Assembly (NCBI RefSeq): GCF_003114815.1
Contig: NZ_BFAZ01000006.1
Location: forward strand, 124,001-188,000
Direction: 5' to 3'
DNA: 64,000 nt
Source: Leptospira ellinghausenii
GTDB taxonomy: Bacteria; Spirochaetota; Leptospiria; Leptospirales; Leptospiraceae
Below the pieces are notes generated by a model. That model worked only from the letters and a program-made list of their open reading frames with translations, searched no databases and was not told the DNA's origin. Below, one piece after another: positions 1-8,948 of the stretch (the first letter of the stretch is position 1; each line of letters opens with the position of its first letter). The position numbers were made by a program, and so were the translations under genes.

Positions 1-268
1 CAGAAAATAAAATTTTAGTTTTATCTTGTTTGGGGACCACATGTAAATGGAAACGTTCCTTTGTCATGGCCTGGATTTCACATTCCCAGTCTTCGGCATT
101 GGCGATTAGTTTGATCCGGTCACAAAGGATGTCACCTTCCACCGACCAATGGAGATTGTATTTGGTTTTTCCTCGAGAAAAAACGGATTTGATTTGGTTC
201 TCTTGAAACTTCCATATAACGAGAGTTTCATCACCTGATTCATATGGTTCTGTGAAGGAAGGGATCAT
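1..268 (-). CDS. Hypothetical protein, 3' part cut off by window edge
   Basis: An open reading frame on the minus strand runs from an ATG at 268 off the left edge without a stop, giving about 89 residues of N-terminal sequence (MIPSFTEPYESGDETLV...). An AAGGAAAAGG stretch lies 8-15 bases upstream of the ATG and serves as a ribosome binding site. The frame stays open further upstream to a TTG at 346, so a longer form is possible, but that TTG would abut the divergent gene's ATG. I do not recognise a family. The fragment is rich in charged and aromatic residues with no signal peptide, so it looks cytoplasmic. Confidence 0.55.
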   Translation of the reverse strand, partial: MIPSFTEPYESGDETLVIWKFQENQIKSVFSRGKTKYNLHWSVEGDILCDRIKLIANAEDWECEIQAMTKERFHLHVVPKQDKTKILFS

Positions 269-345
269 CGAAATTCCTTTTCCTTTCCAGTTTCCCTTTA
301 CGTAATCATTCCATTCGTCTAAGTTGGAGAAGTAGTTATAAATCA

Positions 346-879
346 ATGATTCCAAAAAGTAAAACTGTATTCTCCCAATTGATATCTTCCAGATTTTATC
401 TTCTCGTTTTCCTTTCTTTCTTTTTTTGTAAAACAGAAACAGGAAAAGTAGATTTTTATCCAGACCCACTTCCGACGTTCACTGGGACCACTGAGACTTT
501 GTCGGATTGGAAAGGCAAAGTGATCGTTTTGGATTTTTGGGCCACTTGGTGTGAACCATGTGCAAAAGCAGTTCCTACAATCAATGAATGGAAACACTCT
601 GTTTCCGAGACAGATTTTGTTTTTCGAGGGATCAATACAGATACTACGGAACCACTGGATAAAATTAAAAAGGACATGATTCGATTGAATATGAGTTATC
701 CCACCTTACTTGATAAAGACTGGAAAATGACAGATTTTTACAAAGTGGAAGGGATACCATGTGTTCTTGTTTTTGATCGTTCAGGAAAGATTGTGTACCG
801 GCAGTACGGCTTGGAAAAAGAAGACCTAACAGGGCTTCTCATCCGTTCTCATGTTTGGGCCAAGTCTGATCTGCCATAA
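346..879 (+). CDS. TlpA/ResA-like thioredoxin-fold lipoprotein
   Basis: The 177-residue product has a hydrophobic N-terminus ending in a lipobox-like FFFC (Cys28), then a thioredoxin fold with the redox motif WCEPC (Cys69 and Cys72) and the cis-proline of that fold at GIPC (Pro138). This is the layout of TlpA/ResA-type extracytoplasmic thiol-disulfide reductases, which act on periplasmic proteins or on cytochrome c maturation. A GGAGAAG lies upstream of the ATG, rather far (about 18 bases). The gene is divergent from the partial gene on its left and followed by a 135-base gap. The substrate cannot be told from context. Lipidation is inferred; spirochaete lipoboxes are permissive. Confidence 0.85.
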   Translation: MIPKSKTVFSQLISSRFYLLVFLSFFFCKTETGKVDFYPDPLPTFTGTTETLSDWKGKVIVLDFWATWCEPCAKAVPTINEWKHSVSETDFVFRGINTDTTEPLDKIKKDMIRLNMSYPTLLDKDWKMTDFYKVEGIPCVLVFDRSGKIVYRQYGLEKEDLTGLLIRSHVWAKSDLP

Positions 880-1014
880 TTGTGCAATGCCAAACAAAGT
901 TTTGCGGGTTCCTTGATTTCAATGGCAAGAATGAAAATGTCTTGACTCATGTTCGTTAAAAAAGTCCCTTAAAGATACCTTTTACCGTTTTCTTTTCAGA
1001 AAGGAGTCAGAATC

Positions 1015-2949
1015 ATGCCAGCCAATTTGCCCGAACTCTTCCAGCAGAGTGCTGAAAAATTTGGGAACCGCCCCGCGTTCGTTAGTAAAGACGAATCGAA
1101 GTCCTATAAACCAGTCACCTTCAAAGAAGTGTATGATCTTGGTATCAACTTAGCAGAAGCTCTTATTGATTTAGGTGTGAATGCGAAAGAAAATGTAGCG
1201 TTGCTTGCCGATAACCGATTGGAATGGATTGTTTCCGATTACGGTATCCTTATGGCAGGTGCTGCTGATGTTCCACGCGGAACCGATATTACCGATTCCG
1301 AAATTGTTTATATTCTCAATCACTGTGAAGCAAAAGTTGTTTTCTTAGAAAATGATAAAATGTTGGAAAAGTTCCAAAAGAACCGTTCACAGCTCGAATT
1401 TGCAAAAACACTCATTGTAATGGATAAAAAATCCACTGCAACTGGTGTGTTAAAAATGTATGACCTGATTGAAAAAGGGAAAGAACTAAGAGCCAAAGGT
1501 TCCAAAAAAGCAGAAGAAAGAATGAAATCCATTCTTCCTGATGACCTTTTTACCATCATTTACACTTCGGGAACAACAGGAATGCCAAAAGGGGTTATGT
1601 TAAAACACAGTAACATGCTCCACCAAACAAGAGTCATTCTTGGAAGTATGATCGAAATCAAAGCCGACGAAAGAATGTTATCCATTCTTCCAGTATGGCA
1701 CGTATTTGAAAGAGTTTTCGAATACCTTGCGATTGCTGCAGGATGTGCAACGTATTATACGAATGTTCGTGATCTACGTGATGATATGAAAAAAGCAAAA
1801 CCAACGTTTATGGCATCTGCGCCTAGACTTTGGGAAAGTATCTATAATGGTATTTATACAAGAATCAATGATCCAAAACAAACTCCTGCAATCCGCAGAG
1901 GTTTGTTCAATTTGGCATATTTTTTCTCAAAACACTTCAATGCAGCGACTCGTTTTTTGAAAGGAAACCAAGTTGATTACGTTGGACGAAATCCAATTGT
2001 TTCTCTTTTTAAAGGTGTTTATTACCTAACAGTTGCTATCGTTTTGGCGATTCCATACTTTTTACTCGATTTAGTGGTCCTCTCGAAAATCCGTGAGGCA
2101 ACTGGTGGTGAGTTAAAAGCATCTGTTTCTGGTGGTGGTGCTTTACAAAGGCACGTCGATGCATTCTTCAACGATATTGGAATCAATGTATTAGAAGGAT
2201 ATGGAATGACGGAAACTTCGCCAGTGATTTCAGTTCGTACGTTCAAACGATTGGTCCAAGGTTCCGTTGGGGTGATCACTCCTGAGACAGAATTACAAAT
2301 CCGAGATGATTTGGGTAAAGTTCTCACTCACATTGATGCGAACCAAAAATTGGTTTCAGGATCTTATGGCAAACGTGGTGTCATCCACATCCGTGGACCA
2401 CAAGTGATGAAAGGTTACTACAAAAACCCAGAAACCACAGCAAAAGTCCTCAAAGATAATTGGATGGACACAGGCGACATTGGAATGTTCAATTTCAAAA
2501 AAACCCTTACCATTACAGGCCGTGCAAAAGACACAGTGGTTCTTCTTGGTGGTGAAAACGTAGAGCCAGTACCGATTGAAGACAAACTCACAGAGTCTCC
2601 TTTTATCTCGCAGTGTATGGTGATTGGCCAAGACCAAAAGAATTTGGGTGCTATCGTGGTTCCTGATTTTGAACAATTAACTGCTTGGGCTAAGGAAAAT
2701 GGAATCGGTGAAACAGATAAACAGAAACTCATCGAAAACCCGAAGGTCCTCGATTTCTACAAAAAGGAAATCAAAGCACTCAACAATACCAAAACTGGAT
2801 TTAAGTCGTTCGAACAAGTGACTCCTTTCATCCTCATCACAAAACCATTTGAAGTCGGTGATGAATTGACAAACCTGTTCAAAATGAAACGCCACTTAAT
2901 CACAGAGAAATACAAAGACAAAATCACTGCCCTATACGCAGGTGATTAA
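1015..2949 (+). CDS. Long-chain acyl-CoA synthetase (AMP-forming)
   Basis: This 644-residue protein is an ANL-superfamily adenylate-forming enzyme that activates fatty acids to acyl-CoA through an acyl-AMP. The P-loop-like A3 motif [10 protein letters not shown] is at residues 184-193, GYGMTETSP follows in the middle, and the A8 region MDTGDIG and the GRAKD hinge are in the C-terminal third. A hydrophobic stretch near residues 336-358 suggests membrane association, as in the FadD15/long-chain group. An AAAGGAG ribosome site stands 8 bases before the ATG. It stands alone, with a hairpin just after the stop. Chain-length preference cannot be read from sequence. Confidence 0.9.
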   Translation: MPANLPELFQQSAEKFGNRPAFVSKDESKSYKPVTFKEVYDLGINLAEALIDLGVNAKENVALLADNRLEWIVSDYGILMAGAADVPRGTDITDSEIVYILNHCEAKVVFLENDKMLEKFQKNRSQLEFAKTLIVMDKKSTATGVLKMYDLIEKGKELRAKGSKKAEERMKSILPDDLFTIIYTSGTTGMPKGVMLKHSNMLHQTRVILGSMIEIKADERMLSILPVWHVFERVFEYLAIAAGCATYYTNVRDLRDDMKKAKPTFMASAPRLWESIYNGIYTRINDPKQTPAIRRGLFNLAYFFSKHFNAATRFLKGNQVDYVGRNPIVSLFKGVYYLTVAIVLAIPYFLLDLVVLSKIREATGGELKASVSGGGALQRHVDAFFNDIGINVLEGYGMTETSPVISVRTFKRLVQGSVGVITPETELQIRDDLGKVLTHIDANQKLVSGSYGKRGVIHIRGPQVMKGYYKNPETTAKVLKDNWMDTGDIGMFNFKKTLTITGRAKDTVVLLGGENVEPVPIEDKLTESPFISQCMVIGQDQKNLGAIVVPDFEQLTAWAKENGIGETDKQKLIENPKVLDFYKKEIKALNNTKTGFKSFEQVTPFILITKPFEVGDELTNLFKMKRHLITEKYKDKITALYAGD

Positions 2950-2963
2950 TTTCTCGCCTTCCA

Positions 2964-3002
2964 AGTAAAAAGTTCCGCCTCAACGCAGGGGCGGAATTTA
3001 CT
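2964..3002 (+). terminator. Hairpin after the acyl-CoA synthetase gene
   Basis: TTCCGCC (2973-2979) pairs with GGCGGAA (2990-2996), and the flanking AGTAAA (2964-2969) pairs with TTTACT (2997-3002) across a 3-base bulge. There is only a weak T-rich tail, so termination strength is uncertain. It sits 15 bases after the upstream stop codon. Confidence 0.5.
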
Positions 3003-3036
3003 CTTCTCTTTTCCAAAGTCCGTCGATACTTTTTAT

Positions 3037-3708
3037 GTGAATCGTTTAGATGGATCAGTCGTTTCTTCCCAAACAGGGGTATTTTACCCATACCAACACC
3101 AAGATTTTTATGCCATGGATTCCTTGTTTTTATCTCCTTTGAAAGAGGAAGAAATTTGGGATTTCCAATCCATTTCACAGGTTCAGTTGGGATTTCTTGG
3201 TTTTTTAACCCTTCGCAGTTTCATTCGAGAGGATCTAGAATTGCCAAAACTCCAAGTAAGAGGTCTTTCGAAACAGTGGCGTTCTTTTCTCGCAAAGGAA
3301 AATTTTTTAGGGAAACAAGTCCCTTGGGAAACTTTGGATTTTATTCCGAATTTGGTTGGGGAAAATCTAACACCTGAATCTGGTTTTGGAAAAAAAGGCC
3401 ATTGGACAAACGAGTTCCACTTTGAGAAAAAAGAGGGAAATTCCACTTCTTTGTTTTTCATCGCAACGAAAAAACAGAGCGAAACTGATGTTGCCATCAG
3501 TGATTTGATGAAAGATTTTTTATTATATTCCCAAACGAATCATTATCTGGAAAGAGCATACATACGAAAAGAGAACTCTAGTTATTTGTATCTAAACGCA
3601 AAAGAAACAAATCCAAGAGTATTTTATCGAGAAAATAATTCTGAGTTTCCGTCCTTTTTATTTTTAGTGGCAGAGTTAAAAAATAAAACGGTTATTCCCC
3701 CAAATTAA
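3037..3708 (+). CDS. Hypothetical protein
   Basis: The 223-residue product has no signal peptide, no membrane segment and no motif that I recognise. The frame is open back to the stop of the acyl-CoA synthetase, but no ATG, GTG or TTG lies between, so the GTG at 3037 is the first usable start. An internal ATG at 3112 (MDSLFLSPLKEEE) is the alternative. No convincing ribosome site stands before either. The gene overlaps its convergent neighbour by 17 bases. Composition is like the neighbouring genes. Function unknown. Confidence 0.6.
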   Translation: MNRLDGSVVSSQTGVFYPYQHQDFYAMDSLFLSPLKEEEIWDFQSISQVQLGFLGFLTLRSFIREDLELPKLQVRGLSKQWRSFLAKENFLGKQVPWETLDFIPNLVGENLTPESGFGKKGHWTNEFHFEKKEGNSTSLFFIATKKQSETDVAISDLMKDFLLYSQTNHYLERAYIRKENSSYLYLNAKETNPRVFYRENNSEFPSFLFLVAELKNKTVIPPN

Positions 3709-4300
3709 GACCCATTAACACTTGTTTTAGTAAATTCGCTTTTGTGTCTAAATTGGTTGTTTCCAGAATGGTTTGTTTTGTTTTAAAATCGAAGTAAATG
3801 AGCGATGCAATAAAATCTACAGGAAATGGGTGAACCAAAATTTGGTTCATTTTTAAAATTAGGTCTTCCTCGGCACCTTCAGCAAGTAAGATTCGTTTGG
3901 TGAGAACTAACAATTCTTCAATTTTTTCTTTTAATTCATCTGAAACATTTTTATTCCTTTGGTGTTCTCGTTTGGATACTTGTGCGATGTAAAAGGGCTC
4001 TGTGGAAGTTAAACTGACAATCTCTGCCGTTCCTAATCCCTCTAAAATGATATTGGATCTTCCGTCGGGCAAAGATTCCTTTTGGATGATATGTCCAAAC
4101 CCTACAACCTCAGGAATGGGAGGTAATCCATTTCCCAAATACCCTTTAGGATAAGGTGCCATTCCCATTTCTCCTCCATTTTCCAAACAAAAATCCAGTA
4201 ACATTCTATACCTTGGCTCAAAGATATGTAAGGGTAAAAACATTCCAGGAAACAGAAATACATCTGGTAAAGGAAATAGTGGTAAGGGGAAGGTTGACAC
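3692..4300 (-). CDS. LON N-terminal (substrate-binding) domain protein
   Basis: The 202-residue protein is a stand-alone LON substrate-binding domain without AAA+ or protease parts. The diagnostic start is visible: LPLFPLPDVFLFPG followed by LPLHIFEPRYR. This family is widespread in bacteria, sometimes next to DNA or LPS genes, and its function is mostly unknown; peptide or protein binding is assumed from the Lon homologue. The start is a GTG just upstream of the first domain strand, without an obvious ribosome site. It is divergent from the heptose kinase gene by 54 bases and convergent with the unknown gene on its left. Confidence 0.8.
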   Translation of the reverse strand: MSTFPLPLFPLPDVFLFPGMFLPLHIFEPRYRMLLDFCLENGGEMGMAPYPKGYLGNGLPPIPEVVGFGHIIQKESLPDGRSNIILEGLGTAEIVSLTSTEPFYIAQVSKREHQRNKNVSDELKEKIEELLVLTKRILLAEGAEEDLILKMNQILVHPFPVDFIASLIYFDFKTKQTILETTNLDTKANLLKQVLMGLNLGE

Positions 4301-4322
4301 AGAGAAAGGTTTTAGATTCCAT
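4294..4322 (+). promoter_or_regulatory. Possible sigma-70 promoter for the heptose operon
   Basis: A perfect TTGACA (4294-4299) is followed after 17 bases by a weak -10, TTCCAT (4317-4322). Transcription would start about 25 bases before the TTG start at 4355. The -35 overlaps the start codon region of the divergent LON-domain gene. Only the -35 is strong. Confidence 0.35.
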
Positions 4323-4354
4323 GTTTAGTTGTAAACCAATTCAAGGATTCGGCT

Positions 4355-5374
4355 TTGTTGAAAATCAAAAAATCTTTGCTACACCAAACCTTTGCCAAAC
4401 TTTCCCAAATCAAAGTTCTCGTCATAGGAGATTTGATTTTAGATGAATACTTAATTGGATCAGTGGAAAGAATCTCTCCCGAAGCACCTGTTCCCGTTGT
4501 TTGGGTTAGAAACGAAAAACAAACTTTAGGTGGATCTGGTAATGTTGTTCAAAACTTATCTTCCATTGGAGTAAAAGGGATTGTTTTTGGAAGGATCGGA
4601 CAAGACAAAGCTGGTGAAAATTTAGAATCAATTTTACTTTCTAATTCAGTAGCAAAGGAAGATTTAGCCTTACTAAAATCCAAACATATTCCTACGATTC
4701 TAAAAACGAGAATCATCGCTTCCCACCAACAAGTTTGCCGTGTGGACAGAGAAGAAATTGTCCCACTGACAAATGACGAAGAAAAACAAATTTTGGAACA
4801 ATTTAAAGAAAAAATCAAAGAAGCATCTGCCGTGATTCTCTCTGATTATGATAAAGGTTACCTAACACCTTCTTTGATCCAAGCTGTTATTTCTCTTTGT
4901 AATGCAGAAAATAAAATTGTGACTGTAGATCCGCAAGTAAGCCATTTTTTCTTATACAAAAACATTCACATCATGACACCAAACCATCATGAGGCGGGTA
5001 AGGCATTGGGTAAAAAACTATCCAGTGATTCTGAAATTGAACTCGCTTGTCGCGAAATTTCTGAAAAAATCACTCCTGATGCGATGATGATTACCAGAGG
5101 GGAAAAGGGAATGTCAATTTATGAAAGGACATCCAATCGTTTTTACCATATCCCCACAGTCGCAAAAGAAGTATTTGATGTAACAGGGGCAGGTGATACT
5201 GTAATCACCACCTATACTGCATTTCTAGCAAGTGGCATGAGCATTGGGGAAGCAGCCCTTGTCTCGAATGTAAGTGCGGGGATTGTCGTTGGAAAACTGG
5301 GTGCGGCAACCGTGACACAATCTGAGATTGAAGAGGCTCTTCGTACTTTAGGTTATCTTGAGGAATCAAAATGA
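4355..5374 (+). CDS. hldA: D-glycero-beta-D-manno-heptose-7-phosphate kinase
   Basis: A PfkB/ribokinase-family kinase of 339 residues that corresponds to the N-terminal domain of E. coli HldE (RfaE domain I). It phosphorylates heptose-7-phosphate at C1 on the way to ADP-heptose for the LPS core. Visible signatures are the PfkB GGSGNVVQNL near residue 58 and the catalytic DVTGAGDT near 270. The start is TTG at 4355 with AAGGA 7 bases upstream; a second TTG follows directly. The stop overlaps the next gene by 4 bases (ATGA), so kinase and adenylyltransferase are translationally coupled but encoded as two proteins, unlike the fused HldE of enterobacteria. Confidence 0.88.
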   Translation: MLKIKKSLLHQTFAKLSQIKVLVIGDLILDEYLIGSVERISPEAPVPVVWVRNEKQTLGGSGNVVQNLSSIGVKGIVFGRIGQDKAGENLESILLSNSVAKEDLALLKSKHIPTILKTRIIASHQQVCRVDREEIVPLTNDEEKQILEQFKEKIKEASAVILSDYDKGYLTPSLIQAVISLCNAENKIVTVDPQVSHFFLYKNIHIMTPNHHEAGKALGKKLSSDSEIELACREISEKITPDAMMITRGEKGMSIYERTSNRFYHIPTVAKEVFDVTGAGDTVITTYTAFLASGMSIGEAALVSNVSAGIVVGKLGAATVTQSEIEEALRTLGYLEESK

Positions 5375-5859
5375 GTTTTTTCGAGTCACTACAAAGTAAA
5401 ATCATCGCACAAGAAACCATCGAAATAAAACGTAAGTCCCTCGAAGGAAAAAAAATCGTATTTACAAATGGTTGTTTTGATATTTTACACCCGGGTCATG
5501 TGAGTTACTTAGCACAGGCTCGCGATTTAGGAGATTTACTTTGGATTGGTGTGAATTCTGATGAGAGTGTCAGAAGATTAAAAGGTGAGTCGAGACCTAT
5601 CAATTCCTGTGAAGACCGAATGATGGTACTTGCAGCTTTATCTTCCGTTGATTTTGTTTCCAGTTTTCCTGAAGACACTCCCTTAGAAATTTTAAAAAAA
5701 GTAAGACCTTCCATCCATTCAAAAGGTGGGGATTACCAAATTGAGACCCTCCCAGAATACAAAATTTTAAAGGAGATGGGTGCGGATATTCAAATTTTGC
5801 CATTTGTTTCCGGAAAATCCACTACTAAGATTTTAGAAAAAGCCAAATCCCCTTCCTAA
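5371..5859 (+). CDS. hldC: D-beta-D-heptose 1-phosphate adenylyltransferase
   Basis: The 162-residue protein is a nucleotidyltransferase equivalent to RfaE domain II. It joins AMP from ATP to heptose-1-phosphate to make ADP-heptose. The N-terminal TNGCFDILHPGHV carries the HxGH nucleotide-binding motif, and SGKSTTKIL near the C-terminus matches the conserved STT(K/R)I motif. It overlaps the kinase gene by 4 bases. The symbol hldC is that used for stand-alone versions; rfaE2 is a synonym. Confidence 0.9.
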   Translation: MSFFESLQSKIIAQETIEIKRKSLEGKKIVFTNGCFDILHPGHVSYLAQARDLGDLLWIGVNSDESVRRLKGESRPINSCEDRMMVLAALSSVDFVSSFPEDTPLEILKKVRPSIHSKGGDYQIETLPEYKILKEMGADIQILPFVSGKSTTKILEKAKSPS

Positions 5860-5922
5860 ACGTATTGATTTTGGACCCAAATCCCAACAGTCTGTAAAAA
5901 ACATTCTTTTTTGAGGTCCAGT

Positions 5923-7545
5923 TTGTCCAAGACCAGATATATATTCATTACCGGTGGTGTTTCCTCTTCTTTGGGAAAAGGGGTCACTGTCGCCGCTCTC
6001 GGTTGTTTGTTAGAAGCCAGAGGTTATACCGTCTCTTTACAAAAAATGGATCCTTATATCAATATTGACCCAGGTACAATGAGTCCCTACCAACATGGGG
6101 AAGTGTATGTGACCGAAGATGGAGCCGAGACGGATCTAGATTTAGGTTATTATGAACGATTCACCAAGTCAAAATTTTCCCGTAAAAATTCTGTATCAAC
6201 TGGGCAAATTTACCATGCAGTCATAGAACGAGAACGGAAAGGGGACTACCTAGGAAGAACCGTACAAGTTGTACCACATATCACAAATGAAATCCGAAAT
6301 CGAATTTATAACCTAACACGAGATCAAGAAACAGATTTTGTGATCGTGGAAATTGGAGGGACTGTTGGAGATATTGAGTCCATTCCATTTTTGGAAGCAA
6401 TTCGTCAAATGCGATATGAACATGGTAGTAACCAAGTTTTATTCCTCCACCTAACGCTTGTACCAACGATTACGGCAGCTGGTGAAGCCAAAACAAAACC
6501 TACCCAACACTCAGTAAAAGAGTTATTGGCGCTAGGAATCCAACCAGATGTATTAATCTGTCGTATTAATAAACCAATGTCAAAAGAGATGAAAAATAAA
6601 ATCTCTCTCTTTTGTAATGTGAAAGAACAAAATGTAATTTCAGCAGTTGATATTACCACTTCCATTTATGAAATTCCTCTGATGTATAGAGAAGATAAAT
6701 TGGATGAGGTTGTTCTCAATGCACTTGGTATGGATTTACGGAAACTTAATTTTTCCCAATGGGAAAATATGGTTAAAAAAATTCGTAATACCAAAAAGAC
6801 CGTAAAAGTGGCGTTAATTGGAAAATATATTTCCTTACAAGATGCATATCGATCCGTTTACGAATCCTTGGCACATGGTGGAATTGCGAATGATGTAGAA
6901 GTGGAAGTTGTCAAAATTAATCCAGAAGATATTGATTCCAAAAATACCAAGGAACTTTTAAAAGGAGTTCATGGAATTCTGGTTCCAGGTGGCTTTGGAG
7001 AACGTGGGATCGAAGGAAAAATTGCAGCCATCCAATATGCAAGAACCAAACAGATTCCATTTTTTGGAATTTGTTTAGGAATGCAATGTGCAGTGATTGA
7101 ATTTGCACGCCATGTTTTGGGATTCAAAGATGCCAATTCAACTGAATTCAAACCAAATGTTGAATACCCTGTAATTTCAATGATTGAAGAACAAAAAGAA
7201 ATCGAACGTATGGGTGGAACTATGCGCCTCGGTGCTTATCCTTGTGTTGTCAAAAAAGGAACACTTGCTTATTCCGAATACAAAGCTGATCGAATTTCAG
7301 AACGTCACAGACACCGCTTTGAATTTACACTTCGATTTAAGGATGATTTTGAGAAAAAAGGAATGAATTTATCTGGTTTTTCACCTGATGGTAGTTTGGT
7401 GGAGATCGTCGAAATTCCAAACCATCCTTGGTTCATTGGTGTTCAATTCCATCCAGAATTCCAATCGAAACCAACAGATCCACATCCACTCTTTGCAGGT
7501 TTTATTAAGGCTGCATCGAAATTAGCGAAAAAATCGGAGGATTAA
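5923..7545 (+). CDS. pyrG: CTP synthase
   Basis: This 540-residue protein has the two parts of CTP synthase, which aminates UTP to CTP with glutamine nitrogen. The N-terminal synthetase begins with FITGGVSSSLGKG, followed by DPYINIDPGTM and HGEVYVTEDG. The C-terminal class I glutamine amidotransferase has the nucleophile elbow GICLGMQ and the FHPEF histidine-glutamate pair. I choose the TTG at 5923 over the in-frame TTG at 5911 because GAGG stands 6 bases before it and the product then begins MSKTRYIF, as in relatives. pyrG next to kdsA is an old gene order; CTP feeds CMP-KDO formation. Confidence 0.95.
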   Translation: MSKTRYIFITGGVSSSLGKGVTVAALGCLLEARGYTVSLQKMDPYINIDPGTMSPYQHGEVYVTEDGAETDLDLGYYERFTKSKFSRKNSVSTGQIYHAVIERERKGDYLGRTVQVVPHITNEIRNRIYNLTRDQETDFVIVEIGGTVGDIESIPFLEAIRQMRYEHGSNQVLFLHLTLVPTITAAGEAKTKPTQHSVKELLALGIQPDVLICRINKPMSKEMKNKISLFCNVKEQNVISAVDITTSIYEIPLMYREDKLDEVVLNALGMDLRKLNFSQWENMVKKIRNTKKTVKVALIGKYISLQDAYRSVYESLAHGGIANDVEVEVVKINPEDIDSKNTKELLKGVHGILVPGGFGERGIEGKIAAIQYARTKQIPFFGICLGMQCAVIEFARHVLGFKDANSTEFKPNVEYPVISMIEEQKEIERMGGTMRLGAYPCVVKKGTLAYSEYKADRISERHRHRFEFTLRFKDDFEKKGMNLSGFSPDGSLVEIVEIPNHPWFIGVQFHPEFQSKPTDPHPLFAGFIKAASKLAKKSED

Positions 7546-7546
7546 G

Positions 7547-8392
7547 ATGTACGATTTAATTGAAGAAAGAGAATTTTTTGGAAAAAAAATCGGAGGTCGT
7601 CAGCCGTTTTTTTTAATCTCTGGGCCTTGTGTGATGGAAAACAAAGACCTACTTGATCGAGTTTGTGGTGAAATGAAGGCCATCTGTGATGAGTTAGGGA
7701 TTGTTTATATTTTTAAATCTTCTTTTGACAAAGCCAATCGTTCCTCCATCAATTCCTATCGAGGTCCAGGTTTGGAAGAAGGACGCAAACTCCTCGATTT
7801 TATCAAACATAAATATAATGTTCCTGTTTTAACCGACATCCATGAAACCATACAAGTGGATCCATTAAAAGACACAGTGGATATCTTTCAAATTCCGGCT
7901 TTCCTTAGCAGACAAACGGATCTCATTGCCAAAGCTGCAGAAACGGGAAAATGGGTGAATGTGAAAAAAGGTCAGTTTATGGCACCTGATGACACACGGC
8001 ATATCAAAACCAAAATCCAAGAGTCTGGTTCCGAAAAATACATGGTCACCGAACGTGGTGCAAGTTTCGGCTATGGAAACCTTGTGTTTGACTTGAGAGG
8101 CATTCCTATGATGCATAAACATGGAATTCCCATTGTATTTGATGGTACCCATTCCGCACAGTTACCTGGTGCTGCTGGCAATATAACAGGTGGTTTACGA
8201 GAGTTCATCCCGCATATGATGCGAGGAGCGGTTTCTGTTGGAGTGGAAGGACTTTTTATGGAAGTACACCCTGATCCTGAAAAAGCTTTATCGGATGCAA
8301 CAACTCAATTTCCTTTAGCAAAAGCAAAAGTTTTACTCACTCAACTATTAGAATTGGATCGTTTGGTTAAAACGAAATTCTTAGAGGACTAG
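7547..8392 (+). CDS. kdsA: 3-deoxy-8-phosphooctulonate synthase
   Basis: KdsA (281 residues) condenses phosphoenolpyruvate with arabinose-5-phosphate to KDO-8-phosphate, the precursor of the inner-core KDO of LPS. Family landmarks are ISGPCVMEN near the N-terminus, FKSSFDKANRSS, and GxxFGYGNLVFDLRG followed by FDGTHSAQLPG. The ATG lies one base after the pyrG stop with CGGAGG just upstream inside pyrG, so the two are one transcript. It is followed 10 bases later by the Lpt export genes. Confidence 0.95.
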   Translation: MYDLIEEREFFGKKIGGRQPFFLISGPCVMENKDLLDRVCGEMKAICDELGIVYIFKSSFDKANRSSINSYRGPGLEEGRKLLDFIKHKYNVPVLTDIHETIQVDPLKDTVDIFQIPAFLSRQTDLIAKAAETGKWVNVKKGQFMAPDDTRHIKTKIQESGSEKYMVTERGASFGYGNLVFDLRGIPMMHKHGIPIVFDGTHSAQLPGAAGNITGGLREFIPHMMRGAVSVGVEGLFMEVHPDPEKALSDATTQFPLAKAKVLLTQLLELDRLVKTKFLED

Positions 8393-8402
8393 TCCATCTC
8401 CA

Positions 8403-8948
8403 ATGAAAACGAAGGTATGGACATTGTGTTTCCTCTTAGTTTTTACTGCATGTAAAGACAAGGAATACCTTCGGATCGAAGTCGAAAAAGAATCTGGATC
8501 TATGGTTTCGATGAGAAACTTTAGCCGTGCTTCTTACAAAGAATCGGGTGAATTGGAGTGGAAACTAAAAGGAGCGGAATCGTATATTTTTCCTAAAGAA
8601 AACAAAACCATTGTGTATGGATTTGAATTCAATCAGTTTGAGAAAGGAAAGGTTACGTCTCTCATGACAGGGAATCGAGGAGAGATCAACCACCAAACTA
8701 AAACTGTTGTTTTGGAGGGGAAAGTTCGCTTAAGAACGAATGATGGAAAATTTATCGAATCCGAATCACTTACTTATAATTTAGAGGAAAAAACTCTCTC
8801 TTCAGAAGCGGATGTTCTTGTTTATTCAGACGGCACCACCATTCGAGGGAAAGGATTACGTGCAGATAAAAGTTTAAATAAATTTACCATCATCCAACCA
8901 AAGGCAGTTACTGTCGGTGGATCCAATCCACTGAAGGAAAAACCATGA
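8403..8948 (+). CDS. lptC: LPS export protein LptC (lipoprotein form)
   Basis: The 181-residue product starts with a signal sequence ending in the lipobox FTAC (Cys17) instead of the single transmembrane anchor of E. coli LptC. The rest has the OstA/LptC beta-jellyroll pattern of alternating strands. LptC takes LPS from the LptBFG extractor and hands it to the LptA bridge. Position between kdsA and the lptA-like gene, with a 4-base overlap into the latter, supports the call. lptF and lptG are not in the window. Assignment rests on context and general pattern more than on sharp motifs. Confidence 0.8.
   Translation: MKTKVWTLCFLLVFTACKDKEYLRIEVEKESGSMVSMRNFSRASYKESGELEWKLKGAESYIFPKENKTIVYGFEFNQFEKGKVTSLMTGNRGEINHQTKTVVLEGKVRLRTNDGKFIESESLTYNLEEKTLSSEADVLVYSDGTTIRGKGLRADKSLNKFTIIQPKAVTVGGSNPLKEKP

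Noticed and set aside
942..976. Sigma-70 promoter before the acyl-CoA synthetase gene
   Set aside because: TTGACT is good, but no -10 at a usable distance was found.
1693..1710. Sigma-54 promoter (TGGCACG)
   Set aside because: Lies inside the acyl-CoA synthetase gene and lacks a proper TTGC at the right distance.
2947..3036. Read-through fusion of the acyl-CoA synthetase to the next frame
   Set aside because: Same frame across the TAA, but a hairpin lies between and the protein has its normal length.
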